Assembly (NCBI GenBank): GCA_018241665.1
Contig: JAFEDK010000013.1
Location: 156,389-220,388, forward strand
Direction of reading: 5' to 3'
From: Pseudomonadota bacterium
GTDB taxonomy: Bacteria; Pseudomonadota; Gammaproteobacteria; Burkholderiales; Rhodocyclaceae
DNA: 64,000 bases
How positions within the stretch are numbered: the first letter of the stretch is position 1; each line of letters starts with the position of its first letter. The notes under the pieces were generated by a model. That model was not told the origin of the DNA. It did no database searches and saw nothing but the letters and a program-made list of their open reading frames with translations. Shown in pieces: positions 21,397 to 30,838 of the stretch. The position numbers and the translations under genes are program-made.

Positions 21397-21780
21397 CTAG
21401 CTGCCCGGCGTCACGGCCAGCACTTTCAGCTGGATGGCGTGGCCGTCAGGGGTATGCCAGTCGATGATCTGGCCGACCGACAATCCCAGTAGGGCGCTGC
21501 CGGCCGGGGAGAAGATGGATACCTTGCCGTCGCCGCTGCCCGCATCGTGGGGCCAGGCGAGGGTCAGATCGTACTCGCGTCCAGACATTTCCTCGCGGAA
21601 GCGGGCGCGGCTGTTCATGCTGATCACGTCTTCGGGCATTTCGTCGTCGTCGAGGACGGTGGCCCGTTCGAGCTCACCGCGCAGGCCGTCGAGATCGCTG
21701 CGGTTGCGGGTGGGCGGCTTGGAGAGCAGGGCTTCGAGGCGTTCGAGGTCGCGGGTGGACACGATGATTTCGGGTTTCAC
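21397..21780 (-). CDS. rnk: Nucleoside diphosphate kinase regulator Rnk (GreA/GreB C-terminal-like)
   Basis: A 127-residue protein of the Rnk family: a short coiled-coil N-terminus and a GreA/GreB-like C-terminal FKBP-type domain ([34 protein letters not shown]). Rnk binds RNA polymerase in the secondary channel region without transcript-cleavage activity. The start is GTG at 21780 ([19 protein letters not shown]), preceded by AGGAGT at 7 nt. The next upstream ATG would add a non-conserved leader. It sits on the opposite strand between murA and hisG. Confidence 0.9.
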   Translation of the reverse strand: MKPEIIVSTRDLERLEALLSKPPTRNRSDLDGLRGELERATVLDDDEMPEDVISMNSRARFREEMSGREYDLTLAWPHDAGSGDGKVSIFSPAGSALLGLSVGQIIDWHTPDGHAIQLKVLAVTPGS

Positions 21781-21918
21781 TGGGTACTCCTTTGGTTCGA
21801 TCAAAAGAAAATGGCCGATCCCGCCAGACGGCGGTTCAGCCACGAGCCAAGGCTAGCAGAAAGGGGACGCTGCGCAAACGTCCCGCCGCATCGGGCGCGA
21901 AGGGCTCCCCGAATCGGA

Positions 21919-21924
21919 TAGAAT
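21919..21924 (+). promoter_or_regulatory. Likely -10 of the hisG promoter
   Basis: TAGAAT (5 of 6 to TATAAT) lies 27 nt upstream of the hisG TTG start, leaving a leader of about 20 nt. No -35 is evident. There is no run of His codons or terminator-antiterminator pair, so classical his attenuation seems absent. Confidence 0.45.
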
Positions 21925-21951
21925 CGCGCTTTACGCACACAGAGCATCATC

Positions 21952-22596
21952 TTGAACGGCATTACGCTTGCCCTCTCGAAGGGCCGAATCTTCGAGGAAA
22001 CCCTGCCGCTGCTCGCCGCCGCCGGGATTACGCCGACCGACAACCCGGAGACCTCGCGCAAGCTCATCATCGGCACCAACCGGCCGGATGTGCGGCTGGT
22101 CATCGTGCGCGCCACCGATACGCCGACCTATGTGCAGTACGGTGCGGCGGACATGGGCATCGCCGGCAAGGACGTGCTGCTGGAGCACGGCGGCGCCGGC
22201 CTGTACCAGCCGTTGGACCTCAACATCGCCAAGTGCCGCCTGTGCGTGGCCGTGCCGAAGGAGTTCGACTACGCCGCCGCCGTGCAGCGTGGTGCGCGTA
22301 TCCGCGTGGCGACCAAGTACGTGAAGGCGGCCAAGGCGCACTTCGCGGCCAAGGGCATGCACGTGGACCTGATCAAGCTTTACGGCTCCATGGAGCTCGC
22401 GCCACTGGTCGGCCTGGCCGACGCGATCGTCGACCTGGTGTCCACCGGCAGCACCCTGAAGGCCAACAACCTGGTGGAAGTGGAGGACATCATGCCGATC
22501 AGTTCCCGCCTCGTCGTCAATCAGGCCTCCCTGAAGCTCAAGCGCGAGCTGATCCAGCCGGTGCTGGAGGCCTTTGCAGGAGCCGTCAAGAAATGA
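21952..22596 (+). CDS. hisG: ATP phosphoribosyltransferase, short form (HisG-S)
   Basis: First step of histidine synthesis, ATP plus PRPP to phosphoribosyl-ATP. At 214 residues it is the short form without the regulatory ACT-like domain, which works as a hetero-octamer with HisZ; hisZ is not in this window. Motifs are [16 protein letters not shown] and [18 protein letters not shown]. The only plausible start is TTG at 21952, giving [11 protein letters not shown]. The end overlaps hisD by 4 bp (ATGA). Confidence 0.96.
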   Translation: MNGITLALSKGRIFEETLPLLAAAGITPTDNPETSRKLIIGTNRPDVRLVIVRATDTPTYVQYGAADMGIAGKDVLLEHGGAGLYQPLDLNIAKCRLCVAVPKEFDYAAAVQRGARIRVATKYVKAAKAHFAAKGMHVDLIKLYGSMELAPLVGLADAIVDLVSTGSTLKANNLVEVEDIMPISSRLVVNQASLKLKRELIQPVLEAFAGAVKK

Positions 22597-23909
22597 GCGC
22601 CCAGATCCGCCGCCTGTCTTCCGCCGAACCCGATTTCATCGCCACGCTGGATGCGCTGCTGGCCTTCGAAGGCAGCACCGATGCGGCCATCGAGCAGGCG
22701 GTTGGCGACATCCTGACGAACGTGCGCAAGAACGGTGACGCAGCGGTTGTCGAGTACACCCGCCGCTTCGATCATCTGGACGTCAGCGACATGGCAGCAC
22801 TGGAGCTGCCGAAGGCTGAGCTCGAGGCCGCGTTGGCGGGGCTGAGCGACGAGCAGCGCCAGGCGCTGGAAGCCGCTGCGGCGCGCGTGCGCACCTATCA
22901 CGAACGTCAGGTGCTCGAATCCTGGCGTTACAACGACGAGTCCGCAGGCATGTCCGGCACCCGTCTGGGCCAGAAGGTCACGCCGCTGGACCGCGTCGGC
23001 CTGTATGTGCCGGGCGGCCGTGCGTCCTACCCCAGCTCGGTGCTGATGAATGCGATCCCGGCCAAGGTGGCTGGCGTTGGTGAGCTGATCATGGTGGTGC
23101 CGACGCCCCGTGGCGAGCGTAGCCAGCTGGTGCTGGCCGCTGCTGCGATCACCGGCGTGGACCGCGTGTTCACGATCGGTGGCGCCCAGGCCGTGGCCGC
23201 GTTGGCCTATGGCACGCAGACCATCCCGCAGGTAGACAAGATCGTCGGTCCGGGCAACGCCTACGTGGCGAGTGCCAAGCGCCGCGTCTTCGGCACCGTC
23301 GGCATCGATATGGTGGCAGGACCGTCCGAAGTGCTGATCATCTCCGATGGCACCGGCAATCCGGACTGGGTGGCGATGGACCTGTTCGCCCAGGCCGAGC
23401 ACGACGAACTTGCCCAATCCATCCTGCTGTGTACCGACGAGGGCTTCATCGCCCAGGTGGAGGCGAGTATTGCCCGCCTGCTGCCGGAAATGCCGCGCCG
23501 TGACACCATTGCCACGTCGCTGGCCAATCGCGGTGCCTTGGTTCTGGTGCGTGACCTGGCGGAAGCCTGCCAAGTCGCCAACCGTATCGCGCCGGAGCAC
23601 CTGGAGCTGTCGCTGGCTGATCCGTACCAGTGGATCGACCAGATCCGCCACGCCGGCGCGATCTTCATCGGCCACTACTCCGTTGAGGCTCTTGGCGACT
23701 ACTGCGCCGGTCCCAATCATGTGCTGCCGACGATGCGCAGCGCGCGCTTCTCCAGCCCGCTGGGGGTGTATGACTTCCAGAAGCGCACCAGTCTCATCGA
23801 CATTTCGGAGCAGGGCGCCCAGACCCTCGGCAAGATCGCGTCCGTGCTGGCCCATGGCGAAGGCCTGCAGGCTCACGCCCGCTCCGCGGAGATGCGCCTG
23901 AAGGCGTGA
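22593..23909 (+). CDS. hisD: Histidinol dehydrogenase
   Basis: Last two steps of histidine synthesis, oxidising histidinol to histidine with NAD+; a Zn enzyme. It has 438 residues with characteristic [35 protein letters not shown] and the metal/catalytic region [12 protein letters not shown]. The ATG at 22593 overlaps the hisG stop (ATGA). It is followed by a bidirectional terminator and then the inverted hisC, so hisGD form a separate short operon. Confidence 0.98.
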   Translation: MSAQIRRLSSAEPDFIATLDALLAFEGSTDAAIEQAVGDILTNVRKNGDAAVVEYTRRFDHLDVSDMAALELPKAELEAALAGLSDEQRQALEAAAARVRTYHERQVLESWRYNDESAGMSGTRLGQKVTPLDRVGLYVPGGRASYPSSVLMNAIPAKVAGVGELIMVVPTPRGERSQLVLAAAAITGVDRVFTIGGAQAVAALAYGTQTIPQVDKIVGPGNAYVASAKRRVFGTVGIDMVAGPSEVLIISDGTGNPDWVAMDLFAQAEHDELAQSILLCTDEGFIAQVEASIARLLPEMPRRDTIATSLANRGALVLVRDLAEACQVANRIAPEHLELSLADPYQWIDQIRHAGAIFIGHYSVEALGDYCAGPNHVLPTMRSARFSSPLGVYDFQKRTSLIDISEQGAQTLGKIASVLAHGEGLQAHARSAEMRLKA

Positions 23910-23931
23910 TTCATGCCCTCGGCTGGATGTG

Positions 23932-23960
23932 AAAAAGCCGCACCCCAGGTGCGGCTTTTT
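23932..23960. terminator. Bidirectional intrinsic terminator between hisD and hisC
   Basis: An 8-bp GC stem GCCGCACC/GGTGCGGC with a CCA loop is flanked by AAAAA on the left and TTTTT on the right. It works as a textbook Rho-independent terminator on both strands. It lies between the convergent stops of hisD (23909) and hisC (23984). Confidence 0.9.
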
Positions 23961-23983
23961 CGTGCACGCCGGCGCCCGAAGAG

Positions 23984-25075
23984 TCAGGCCAGGATCGCCT
24001 TCAGCGCCTGAACAAGTAGCGCGCACTGCGCATCGGTGCCCACCGTGATGCGCAGGAACTGGTCGATGCGGGCAGCCTTGAAATGACGCACGATGATGCT
24101 GCGTTCGCGCAGCGCTGCGGCCAGGGTCGCCGCATCGTGTACCGGATGGCGGGCGAAGACGAAGTTGGCTGCGGACGGCAGCACCTCGAAGCCCAGCCCG
24201 GCGAGATCGCCGGACAGGGTTTCGCGGCTGGCGATGACCTGCCGGCGGGTCTGCTCGAAGTAGGCTTCGTCGTCCAGCGCGGCGCTGGCGCCGACCAGGG
24301 CCAGGCGGTCGAGAGGGTAGGAGTTGAAGCTGTCCTTCACGCGGGTCAGGGCTTCGATGAGCTCCGGCTGACCGATCGCGAAGCCGACGCGCAGGCCGGC
24401 GAGGGAGCGGGACTTGGACAGGGTCTGGGTGACCAGCACATTGGGGTGGCGCTTCACCAGTGCCACGGCTGTGGGGATGGCGTCGAGCCCGCCGAAATCC
24501 ACGTAGGCCTCGTCGATGACGATCGGGCTGTCAGGCAGGCCCTCCGCCAGGCGGGCGATTTCGTTGAGCTGCAGCAGGCGACCGGTGGGGGCGTTCGGAT
24601 TCGGGAAGATCACGCCGCCGACCTTGCCCGCGCCGCGCGACAGGTAATCATCGACGCGGATCGAGAAGTGCTCGTCGAGGGGCACGGCTTCAAAATCGAT
24701 GCCATACAGCCCGCAATACACCGGATAGAAGCTGTAGCTGATGTCCGGGAACAGCAGCGGCGCGTCGTGCTTGAGCAGGGCCTGGAACGTGTGGGCGAGG
24801 ACTTCGTCCGAACTGTTGCCGACAAATACCCATTCCGGCGCCACGTCGAAATGGCGGGCGACGGCAGCTTTCAGCTGGGTGCCGGTCGGATCCGGGTAGA
24901 GCTTCAGGCGGTCTGCATCGTCACCGAGCTCGGCGCGGATGGCGTCGAGTACGCGCGGGCTCGGCGGGTAGGGGTTCTCGTTGGTGTTGAGCTTGACCAG
25001 GTTGGCGAGCTTGGGCTGCTCGCCGGGAACATAGGGGGTCAGGTCGTGGACGACGGGGCTCCAGAAACGGCTCAT
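23984..25075 (-). CDS. hisC: Histidinol-phosphate aminotransferase, HisC2-like, inverted in the his cluster
   Basis: PLP-dependent transamination of imidazole-acetol phosphate to histidinol phosphate. The 363-residue protein begins [21 protein letters not shown] and has [28 protein letters not shown], the PLP lysine in [15 protein letters not shown], and a C-terminal FLRITVG. The N-terminal pattern is the one I associate with HisC2-type enzymes of Pseudomonas and Burkholderia. It is the only his gene on the minus strand, lying between hisD and hisB with its own upstream region. The start at 25075 was chosen on family fit; a longer frame begins at 25108. Confidence 0.96.
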   Translation of the reverse strand: MSRFWSPVVHDLTPYVPGEQPKLANLVKLNTNENPYPPSPRVLDAIRAELGDDADRLKLYPDPTGTQLKAAVARHFDVAPEWVFVGNSSDEVLAHTFQALLKHDAPLLFPDISYSFYPVYCGLYGIDFEAVPLDEHFSIRVDDYLSRGAGKVGGVIFPNPNAPTGRLLQLNEIARLAEGLPDSPIVIDEAYVDFGGLDAIPTAVALVKRHPNVLVTQTLSKSRSLAGLRVGFAIGQPELIEALTRVKDSFNSYPLDRLALVGASAALDDEAYFEQTRRQVIASRETLSGDLAGLGFEVLPSAANFVFARHPVHDAATLAAALRERSIIVRHFKAARIDQFLRITVGTDAQCALLVQALKAILA

Positions 25076-25128
25076 GGCAGGTCGACGCAGCACCCTAAAG
25101 TGCCGCAAGGGACTGTAAAAACGCTAGA

Positions 25129-25137
25129 TGCTATCAT
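25129..25137 (+). promoter_or_regulatory. Extended -10 promoter for hisB operon
   Basis: TGCTATCAT is an extended -10 (TG-N-TATCAT) in the hisC-hisB divergent intergenic region, about 48 nt before the hisB ATG. With hisC inverted and a terminator after hisD, the hisBHAFIE genes need their own promoter, and this is the best candidate. Confidence 0.5.
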
Positions 25138-25185
25138 GGCCCCATTCGTTCCCAGTTCATCACCGTCTTTCTGGAAATAAGCGCA

Positions 25186-25773
25186 ATGCGGCAAGCCGAA
25201 ATATCCCGCAATACCCTTGAGACGCAGATCCGGGTCAGGGTCGACCTGGACGGCTCGGGCAAGAGCCAGCTCAACACCGGTATCGGTTTCTTCGACCACA
25301 TGCTCGATCAGATCGCCCGCCATGGCTGCTTCGATCTGGACATCGAGGCCACCGGAGACCTGCACATCGATGGCCACCACACCGTTGAGGACGTTGGCAT
25401 CACCGTCGGCCAGGCCTTTGCGAAGGCTCTGGGCGACAAGAAGGGGTTGACTCGCTATGGCCACGCTTATGTGCCCCTGGACGAAGCCCTGTCCCGGGTC
25501 GTCGTCGATCTGTCCGGCCGTCCGGGCCTGGAGTTCGACGTGCCCTTCACCGCGGGTGCGATTGGCGCCCTGGATACCCAGTTGGTGTACGAGTTTTTCC
25601 AGGGCTTCGTGAATCACGCCGGCGTCAGCCTGCACATCGACAACCTGAAGGGCCGCAACGCCCATCACCAGTGTGAAACGGTGTTCAAGGCCTTTGGCCG
25701 TGCGCTGCGCATGGCGGTCACGCCTGATCCCCGTCAGGCTGGTGTCGTGCCTTCCACGAAGGGGGCCCTGTGA
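25186..25773 (+). CDS. hisB: Imidazoleglycerol-phosphate dehydratase
   Basis: Dehydrates imidazole glycerol phosphate in histidine synthesis; Mn-dependent. It has 195 residues, so it is the monofunctional dehydratase without the phosphatase domain of the E. coli fusion. The metal-binding repeats are [14 protein letters not shown] and HHTVEDVGI, with counterparts in VDLSGRPG and GRNAHHQCE. It is the first gene of the hisBHAFIE string and overlaps hisH by 4 bp (GTGA). Confidence 0.97.
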   Translation: MRQAEISRNTLETQIRVRVDLDGSGKSQLNTGIGFFDHMLDQIARHGCFDLDIEATGDLHIDGHHTVEDVGITVGQAFAKALGDKKGLTRYGHAYVPLDEALSRVVVDLSGRPGLEFDVPFTAGAIGALDTQLVYEFFQGFVNHAGVSLHIDNLKGRNAHHQCETVFKAFGRALRMAVTPDPRQAGVVPSTKGAL

Positions 25774-26408
25774 GCAAGATCGCAATCATCGATTACGGCA
25801 TGGGCAACCTGCGTTCGGTGGCCAAGGCCATCGAGCACGTCTCCAACGGGGTTGAGGTTGTGGTCACCGCCGATCCGGCCGAAGTGCTGGCGGCGGACCG
25901 GGTGGTTTTCCCGGGGCAGGGCGCGATGCCCGACTGCATGCGCGAACTGGATGCCCGCAGCCTGCGCCCGGCGGTGCTCGAGGCGGCTCGCAGCAAGCCC
26001 TTCCTCGGGATCTGCATCGGCCAGCAAATGCTTTTCGAGCACAGTGAGGAAGGCAACGTGCCGGGGCTCGGCATCTTCCGTGGTGAAGTGCGCCGTTTCC
26101 CCGCCGACAAGATGGTAGCAGTCGACGGTTCGCGCTTGAAAGTGCCGCACATGGGCTGGAATGAGGTGTGGCAGAAGCAGGCTCACCCATTGTGGGCCGG
26201 CATCGAGGATGGCGCCCGTTTCTATTACGTGCACAGCTACTACGTTGATCCGGCGGATCCTGCCATCGTTGCGGCCACTACGGAGTACGGCATCCCCTTT
26301 ACCGGCGCGGTAGCGCAGGCTAATATCTTCGCCATTCAATTCCATCCGGAAAAGAGCGCGCACGCGGGCCTGCAACTGTTGTCCAACTTCGTTACCTGGA
26401 ATCCCTGA
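25770..26408 (+). CDS. hisH: Imidazole glycerol phosphate synthase glutaminase subunit HisH
   Basis: Class I glutaminase supplying ammonia to HisF. It has 212 residues. The nucleophile Cys is in [10 protein letters not shown] and the His/Glu pair in QFHPEKS. Its start is GTG at 25770, overlapping the hisB stop. A 65-bp gap, with no obvious Shine-Dalgarno near the hisA ATG, separates it from hisA. Confidence 0.97.
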   Translation: MSKIAIIDYGMGNLRSVAKAIEHVSNGVEVVVTADPAEVLAADRVVFPGQGAMPDCMRELDARSLRPAVLEAARSKPFLGICIGQQMLFEHSEEGNVPGLGIFRGEVRRFPADKMVAVDGSRLKVPHMGWNEVWQKQAHPLWAGIEDGARFYYVHSYYVDPADPAIVAATTEYGIPFTGAVAQANIFAIQFHPEKSAHAGLQLLSNFVTWNP

Positions 26409-26473
26409 GATCCCTTCGGCGCGGCTTTTCGTCATCCCGCATCCCGTTTCAACTCCTTACCGTCTTTCCTCTT

Positions 26474-27220
26474 ATGCTGCTGATTCCCGCTATTGACCTC
26501 AAGGACGGTCACTGCGTGCGCCTGAAACAAGGCGAAATGGACGCTGCCACGGTCTTCTCCGAAGACCCCCGGTCGATGGCCCGCCATTGGGCCGACCAAG
26601 GCGCCCGACGCCTGCATCTGGTGGACCTCAACGGCGCCTTCGCCGGCAAGCCGAAGAATGAAGCGGCGATCAAGTCCATCCTGCAGGAAGTCGGTGACGA
26701 GATTCCGGTTCAGCTTGGTGGTGGCATCCGCGACCTGGACACCATCGAGCGTTACCTCGATGCCGGTCTCACCTACGTGATCATTGGCACCGCCGCGGTG
26801 AAGAACCCCGGTTTCCTGCACGACGCGTGCAGCGCCTTCCCGGGCCACATCATCGTCGGCCTGGATGCCAAGGACGGCAAGGTGGCGGTGGACGGCTGGT
26901 CCAAGCTGACCGGCCACGATGTCGTGGACCTCGCCAAGAAGTTCGAAGACTACGGTGTCGAAGGCGTCATCTACACTGACATCGGCCGCGACGGCATGCT
27001 GTCCGGCGTGAACATCGAGGCCACCGTCAAGCTGGCCCAGGCCCTGCGCATTCCGGTCATCGCCAGCGGTGGCATCGCTGCGCTGGCCGACGTGGAGGCC
27101 CTGTGCGCGGTCGAGTCCGAAGGCATCACCGGCGCGATCACCGGCCGTGCGATCTACGAAGGCACGCTGGATTTCGCTGCCGCTCAGGCTCGCGCCGACG
27201 AGCTGAGCCCGGCGGACTGA
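26474..27220 (+). CDS. hisA: ProFAR isomerase HisA
   Basis: Amadori isomerisation of ProFAR to PRFAR, a TIM barrel. It has 248 residues with catalytic-face motifs [17 protein letters not shown] and [12 protein letters not shown], plus the phosphate-binding [11 protein letters not shown]. It is 3 bp upstream of hisF. The two barrels are paralogues (compare the hisF motifs), as is usual. Confidence 0.98.
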   Translation: MLLIPAIDLKDGHCVRLKQGEMDAATVFSEDPRSMARHWADQGARRLHLVDLNGAFAGKPKNEAAIKSILQEVGDEIPVQLGGGIRDLDTIERYLDAGLTYVIIGTAAVKNPGFLHDACSAFPGHIIVGLDAKDGKVAVDGWSKLTGHDVVDLAKKFEDYGVEGVIYTDIGRDGMLSGVNIEATVKLAQALRIPVIASGGIAALADVEALCAVESEGITGAITGRAIYEGTLDFAAAQARADELSPAD

Positions 27221-27223
27221 TTC

Positions 27224-27978
<755 letters not shown>

Positions 27979-27982
<4 letters not shown>

Positions 27983-28371
27983 GCAATTCTGCCTGGCTGG
28001 ACGAACTGGCCTGGGACAAGGACGGGCTGATCCCGGCCATCGCCCAGGATGCCGAAACCGGTGATGTGCTGATGTTCGCGTGGATGAACCGCGAGGCCTT
28101 GGCCAAGACCGCCGAGCTCGGCGAGGCCGTTTATTTCTCGCGCTCCCGCGGGCGCTTGTGGCACAAGGGCGAGGAGTCCGGCCACACCCAGAAGATCCGT
28201 GAGATCCGCGTCGATTGCGACAACGACGTGGTGCTTCTGAAGATCGAGCAGGTCGGCGGCATTGCCTGCCATACCGGGCGGCGCAGCTGCTTCTTCCAGA
28301 AATACTTCGCTGACGGCCGCTGGGAGGCCGTGGAGCCGGTTCTCAAAGACCCGAAAGACATATACAAATGA
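27979..28371 (+). CDS. hisI: Phosphoribosyl-AMP cyclohydrolase
   Basis: Zn-dependent opening of the purine ring of PR-AMP. It has 130 residues and is only the cyclohydrolase domain; the pyrophosphohydrolase is a separate gene, hisE, next door. Motifs are [28 protein letters not shown] and the metal-binding CDND and [13 protein letters not shown] cysteines. Its GTG start at 27979 overlaps the hisF stop. Confidence 0.97.
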
Positions 28372-28694
28372 TTGATATCGAAGTGTTGCACCGGGTGGCC
28401 CAGACGCTTGCCGAGCGTAAGGATGCCAGCCCTGATTCGTCCTACGTCTCCAGCCTGTTCCACAAGGGCACCGACGCCATCTGCAAGAAGGTTGCCGAGG
28501 AAGCTGCCGAGACCATCATGGCGGCCAAGGACAAGGATCTGCTGCATGTGGTGTGGGAAGTCACAGACCTGTGGTTCCATACCATGGTTCTGCTGGCCCA
28601 CTACGGATTGTCGGTGGATGACGTGCTCGCCGAGTTCCGCCGCCGCGAAGGCGTGTCGGGTATCGACGAGAAGAAGGCTCGCAGCGCCAAGTAA
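28368..28694 (+). CDS. hisE: Phosphoribosyl-ATP pyrophosphohydrolase
   Basis: Hydrolyses PR-ATP to PR-AMP, the second pathway step. It has 108 residues and is a MazG-like helical protein with [25 protein letters not shown] and [14 protein letters not shown], the metal-binding EEAAE and the downstream Asp. It overlaps hisI by 4 bp and is followed after 13 bp by hinT. Confidence 0.96.
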   Translation: MIDIEVLHRVAQTLAERKDASPDSSYVSSLFHKGTDAICKKVAEEAAETIMAAKDKDLLHVVWEVTDLWFHTMVLLAHYGLSVDDVLAEFRRREGVSGIDEKKARSAK

Positions 28695-28707
28695 GGGAAT
28701 TTTCGCG

Positions 28708-29055
28708 ATGCAAGACTGTCTGTTCTGCCGTATCGTCCGGGGCGAGATTCCGGCGGCAAAGGTGTACGAGGACGATGAGGTGCTGGCGTTCAAGGACATC
28801 CAGCCCCAGCGTCCGGTCCATGTGCTGGTCATCCCGAAGAAGCATGTCACGTCGCTGGCGCACGCCACGCCGGAAGACATCCCGGTCTTCGGCAAGATGC
28901 TGGTCCTGGCCAACCAGATTGCCGTCGATCAAGGAAGTACCGATGGGTTTCGGTCCATCATCAATACCGGTCGCGTCGGCGGGCAGGAAGTCATGCATGT
29001 GCACATGCACATCGTTGGTGGGCAAGAGCCGGTCGGGCCGATGCTTAAACGGTAG
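28708..29055 (+). CDS. hinT: HIT family purine nucleoside phosphoramidase HinT
   Basis: Histidine-triad hydrolase acting on AMP-linked phosphoramidates. It has 115 residues: CLFCRIVRGEIPAAKVYEDD at the N-terminus and the triad HVHMHIVGG near the C-terminus. The start at 28708 gives MQDCLFCRI. Its position between hisE and tatA is conserved in betaproteobacteria. Confidence 0.96.
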   Translation: MQDCLFCRIVRGEIPAAKVYEDDEVLAFKDIQPQRPVHVLVIPKKHVTSLAHATPEDIPVFGKMLVLANQIAVDQGSTDGFRSIINTGRVGGQEVMHVHMHIVGGQEPVGPMLKR

Positions 29056-29073
29056 TTTCAAGGAGATTTTTGA

Positions 29074-29301
29074 ATGGGTTCATTCAGCATTTGGCACTGG
29101 CTGATCGTTCTGGTGATCGTGATGCTCGTGTTCGGCACCAAGAAGCTGCGCAACATCGGGCAGGATCTCGGTGGGGCGGTCAAGGGCTTCAAGGAAGGCA
29201 TGCGTGATGCCGACCAAGGTGCCGGCGACGCGAACCAGAAGATCGCTTCTGGCAGCGGTCAAACCATCGACGCGGAAGCGCGGGAAAAGAACAAGTCCTG
29301 A
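29074..29301 (+). CDS. tatA: Sec-independent translocase subunit TatA
   Basis: Pore-forming subunit of the twin-arginine translocation system for folded proteins. It has 75 residues: an N-terminal membrane helix ([15 protein letters not shown]), the hinge [15 protein letters not shown] and a short acidic/polar tail. A terminator-like hairpin separates it from tatBC, which would let TatA be made in excess, as the complex requires. Confidence 0.96.
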   Translation: MGSFSIWHWLIVLVIVMLVFGTKKLRNIGQDLGGAVKGFKEGMRDADQGAGDANQKIASGSGQTIDAEAREKNKS

Positions 29302-29326
29302 TCCCGTTCCCGCGTCAGTCGCGGAG

Positions 29327-29355
29327 GAGGGGCGCATCACGCCCCTCTTTTCGTT
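29327..29355 (+). terminator. Intrinsic terminator-like hairpin between tatA and tatB
   Basis: An 8-bp stem GAGGGGCG/CGCCCCTC with a 5-nt loop is followed by TTTTCGTTTC. It lies 26 bp after the tatA stop and about 50 bp before the tatB start. The form is that of a moderately strong intrinsic terminator. Confidence 0.7.
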
Positions 29356-29406
29356 TCTGGGGTGGGCGTACCCGTGATCAGCGCTCACATTCCTTAGGCA
29401 GATCGA

Positions 29407-29922
29407 ATGTTCGACATCGGTTTTTCTGAACTCGTAGTCATCGGTATCGTCGCCCTGCTGGTGCTCGGGCCCGAGCGCCTGCCCAAGGTGGCGCGCACGA
29501 CCGGGCATCTGCTCGGCCGGCTGCAGCGCTATGTCTCCGACGTGAAGTCGGATATCAACCGGGAAATGCAGCTCGACGAGCTGAAGCGCCTGCAGGAAGA
29601 AGCCCGCAAGTCGGCGATGGAGTTCGAGTCCACGGTGCGGAGCGAAGTCGCCAGCATTGAAGGTGGCGTCGCTTCGTCCCTCCAGTCCGCATCCTCGGCT
29701 GTTGCCGATCTGGAAAGCAGCTTCAAGGCGAGCTCCGACGCTGTTCCGGAGGTGCCTGCGCCTGCTTCCGCGCAACTCGCCCACGCGGCCCCTGAGGCCC
29801 TGCCGCTGGATGCCAACGCGATTCCCGACACCATGATCATGCCTGATCCGGTTCAGGACGAGCGCCAGATGGACTTCGATTGCAACCGTCCCGCGCCTGA
29901 ATCCAAGAGTTCCAAGACATGA
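29407..29922 (+). CDS. tatB: Sec-independent translocase subunit TatB
   Basis: Substrate-receptor partner of TatC. It has 171 residues: a membrane helix (FDIGFSELVVIGIVALLVLG), the conserved GPERLPKVARTTGHLLGRLQRYV amphipathic helix, then a long Ala/Ser/Glu-rich cytoplasmic tail of low conservation. It ends overlapping tatC by 4 bp (ATGA), so TatB and TatC are made together, separately from TatA. Confidence 0.95.
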   Translation: MFDIGFSELVVIGIVALLVLGPERLPKVARTTGHLLGRLQRYVSDVKSDINREMQLDELKRLQEEARKSAMEFESTVRSEVASIEGGVASSLQSASSAVADLESSFKASSDAVPEVPAPASAQLAHAAPEALPLDANAIPDTMIMPDPVQDERQMDFDCNRPAPESKSSKT

Positions 29923-30656
29923 GCGTTCAGGAAGACAGTTTCATCTCCCATCTCATTGAGCTGCGTGATCGCCTGCTGCGCTGTGTGATTGCGCTGGTGG
30001 CGGTTTTTGCTTGCCTGATGCCCTGGGCAGGCGACATCTACGATGTGCTCGCCCACCCGATGATGCAGGCGCTGCCCGAAGGCACGCGCATGATCGCCAC
30101 GGGGGTTGTCACGCCCTTCTTCGTGCCGATGAAAGTCACCCTGATGGTGGCGTTCGTCATCGCCTTGCCCTTCGTGTTGTACCAGGCGTGGGCTTTCATT
30201 GCGCCGGGGCTGTACGCCCATGAAAAGCGCCTGGCGCTGCCGCTGGTGATTGGCAGTACGGTGCTGTTCGTGGCCGGCATGGCGTTCTGCTACTTCTTCG
30301 TGTTTGGCACGGTGTTCAAGTTTATTGCCACCTTTGCGCCGAAGAGCATTACGCCGGCGCCGGACATCGAGCAGTACCTCTCGTTCGTGATGTCCATGTT
30401 CCTGGCCTTCGGCATTACCTTCGAGGTGCCGGTCTTCGTCATCATCTTGACCAAGATGGGCGTGGTCGACGTAGCCAAACTCAAGGAGGCCCGGCCCTAT
30501 GTGATCGTCGGCGCCTTCGTGGTGGCGGCTGTCGTCACTCCGCCGGATGTCGTCTCCCAGCTCATGCTCGCCATTCCGATGTGCCTGCTCTATGAACTCG
30601 GCATCTTCCTGGCTCGCTTCGTCACCAAGGGGCGCATAGAGGCCGCTGCTGAATGA
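29919..30656 (+). CDS. tatC: Sec-independent translocase subunit TatC
   Basis: Polytopic receptor that recognises the twin-arginine signal. It has 245 residues with six membrane segments; it starts MSVQEDSFISHLIELRDRLLRC (the conserved ELR) and includes FALPF-type segments such as MVAFVIALPFVLYQAWAFIAPGLY. The Rieske protein at 44.6 kb has an RR leader and is a likely substrate. A hairpin follows the stop. Confidence 0.97.
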   Translation: MSVQEDSFISHLIELRDRLLRCVIALVAVFACLMPWAGDIYDVLAHPMMQALPEGTRMIATGVVTPFFVPMKVTLMVAFVIALPFVLYQAWAFIAPGLYAHEKRLALPLVIGSTVLFVAGMAFCYFFVFGTVFKFIATFAPKSITPAPDIEQYLSFVMSMFLAFGITFEVPVFVIILTKMGVVDVAKLKEARPYVIVGAFVVAAVVTPPDVVSQLMLAIPMCLLYELGIFLARFVTKGRIEAAAE

Positions 30657-30660
30657 CATG

Positions 30661-30686
30661 ACAAGGGGCGCTGCGGCGCCCCTTGT
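30661..30686 (+). terminator. Hairpin after tatC
   Basis: A perfect 11-bp stem ACAAGGGGCGC/GCGCCCCTTGT with a TGCG loop begins 4 bp after the tatC stop. It lacks a T tract. It is the likely 3' end of the hisB-tatC transcript. The remaining about 150 bp up to tssA contains no gene I can recognise. Confidence 0.55.
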
Positions 30687-30838
30687 AGTTGGTGTGCCGC
30701 CTGTCGTGACGGTGCTGACGCCACGTCCTTCATCCTTGCGGAGGGGCCAGGTTCCGGCAGGATGTCTCGCTTGATGACAAATGGGTTTTTGTTGTGCATC
30801 ATCGGGGCCTTTCCAGATCGTGTTCCAGGGAGGCCTTG

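Noticed and set aside
21901-21951. His-leader attenuator ahead of hisG
   Set aside because: No short frame with a run of His codons and no terminator/antiterminator pair. The leader is only about 20-30 nt.
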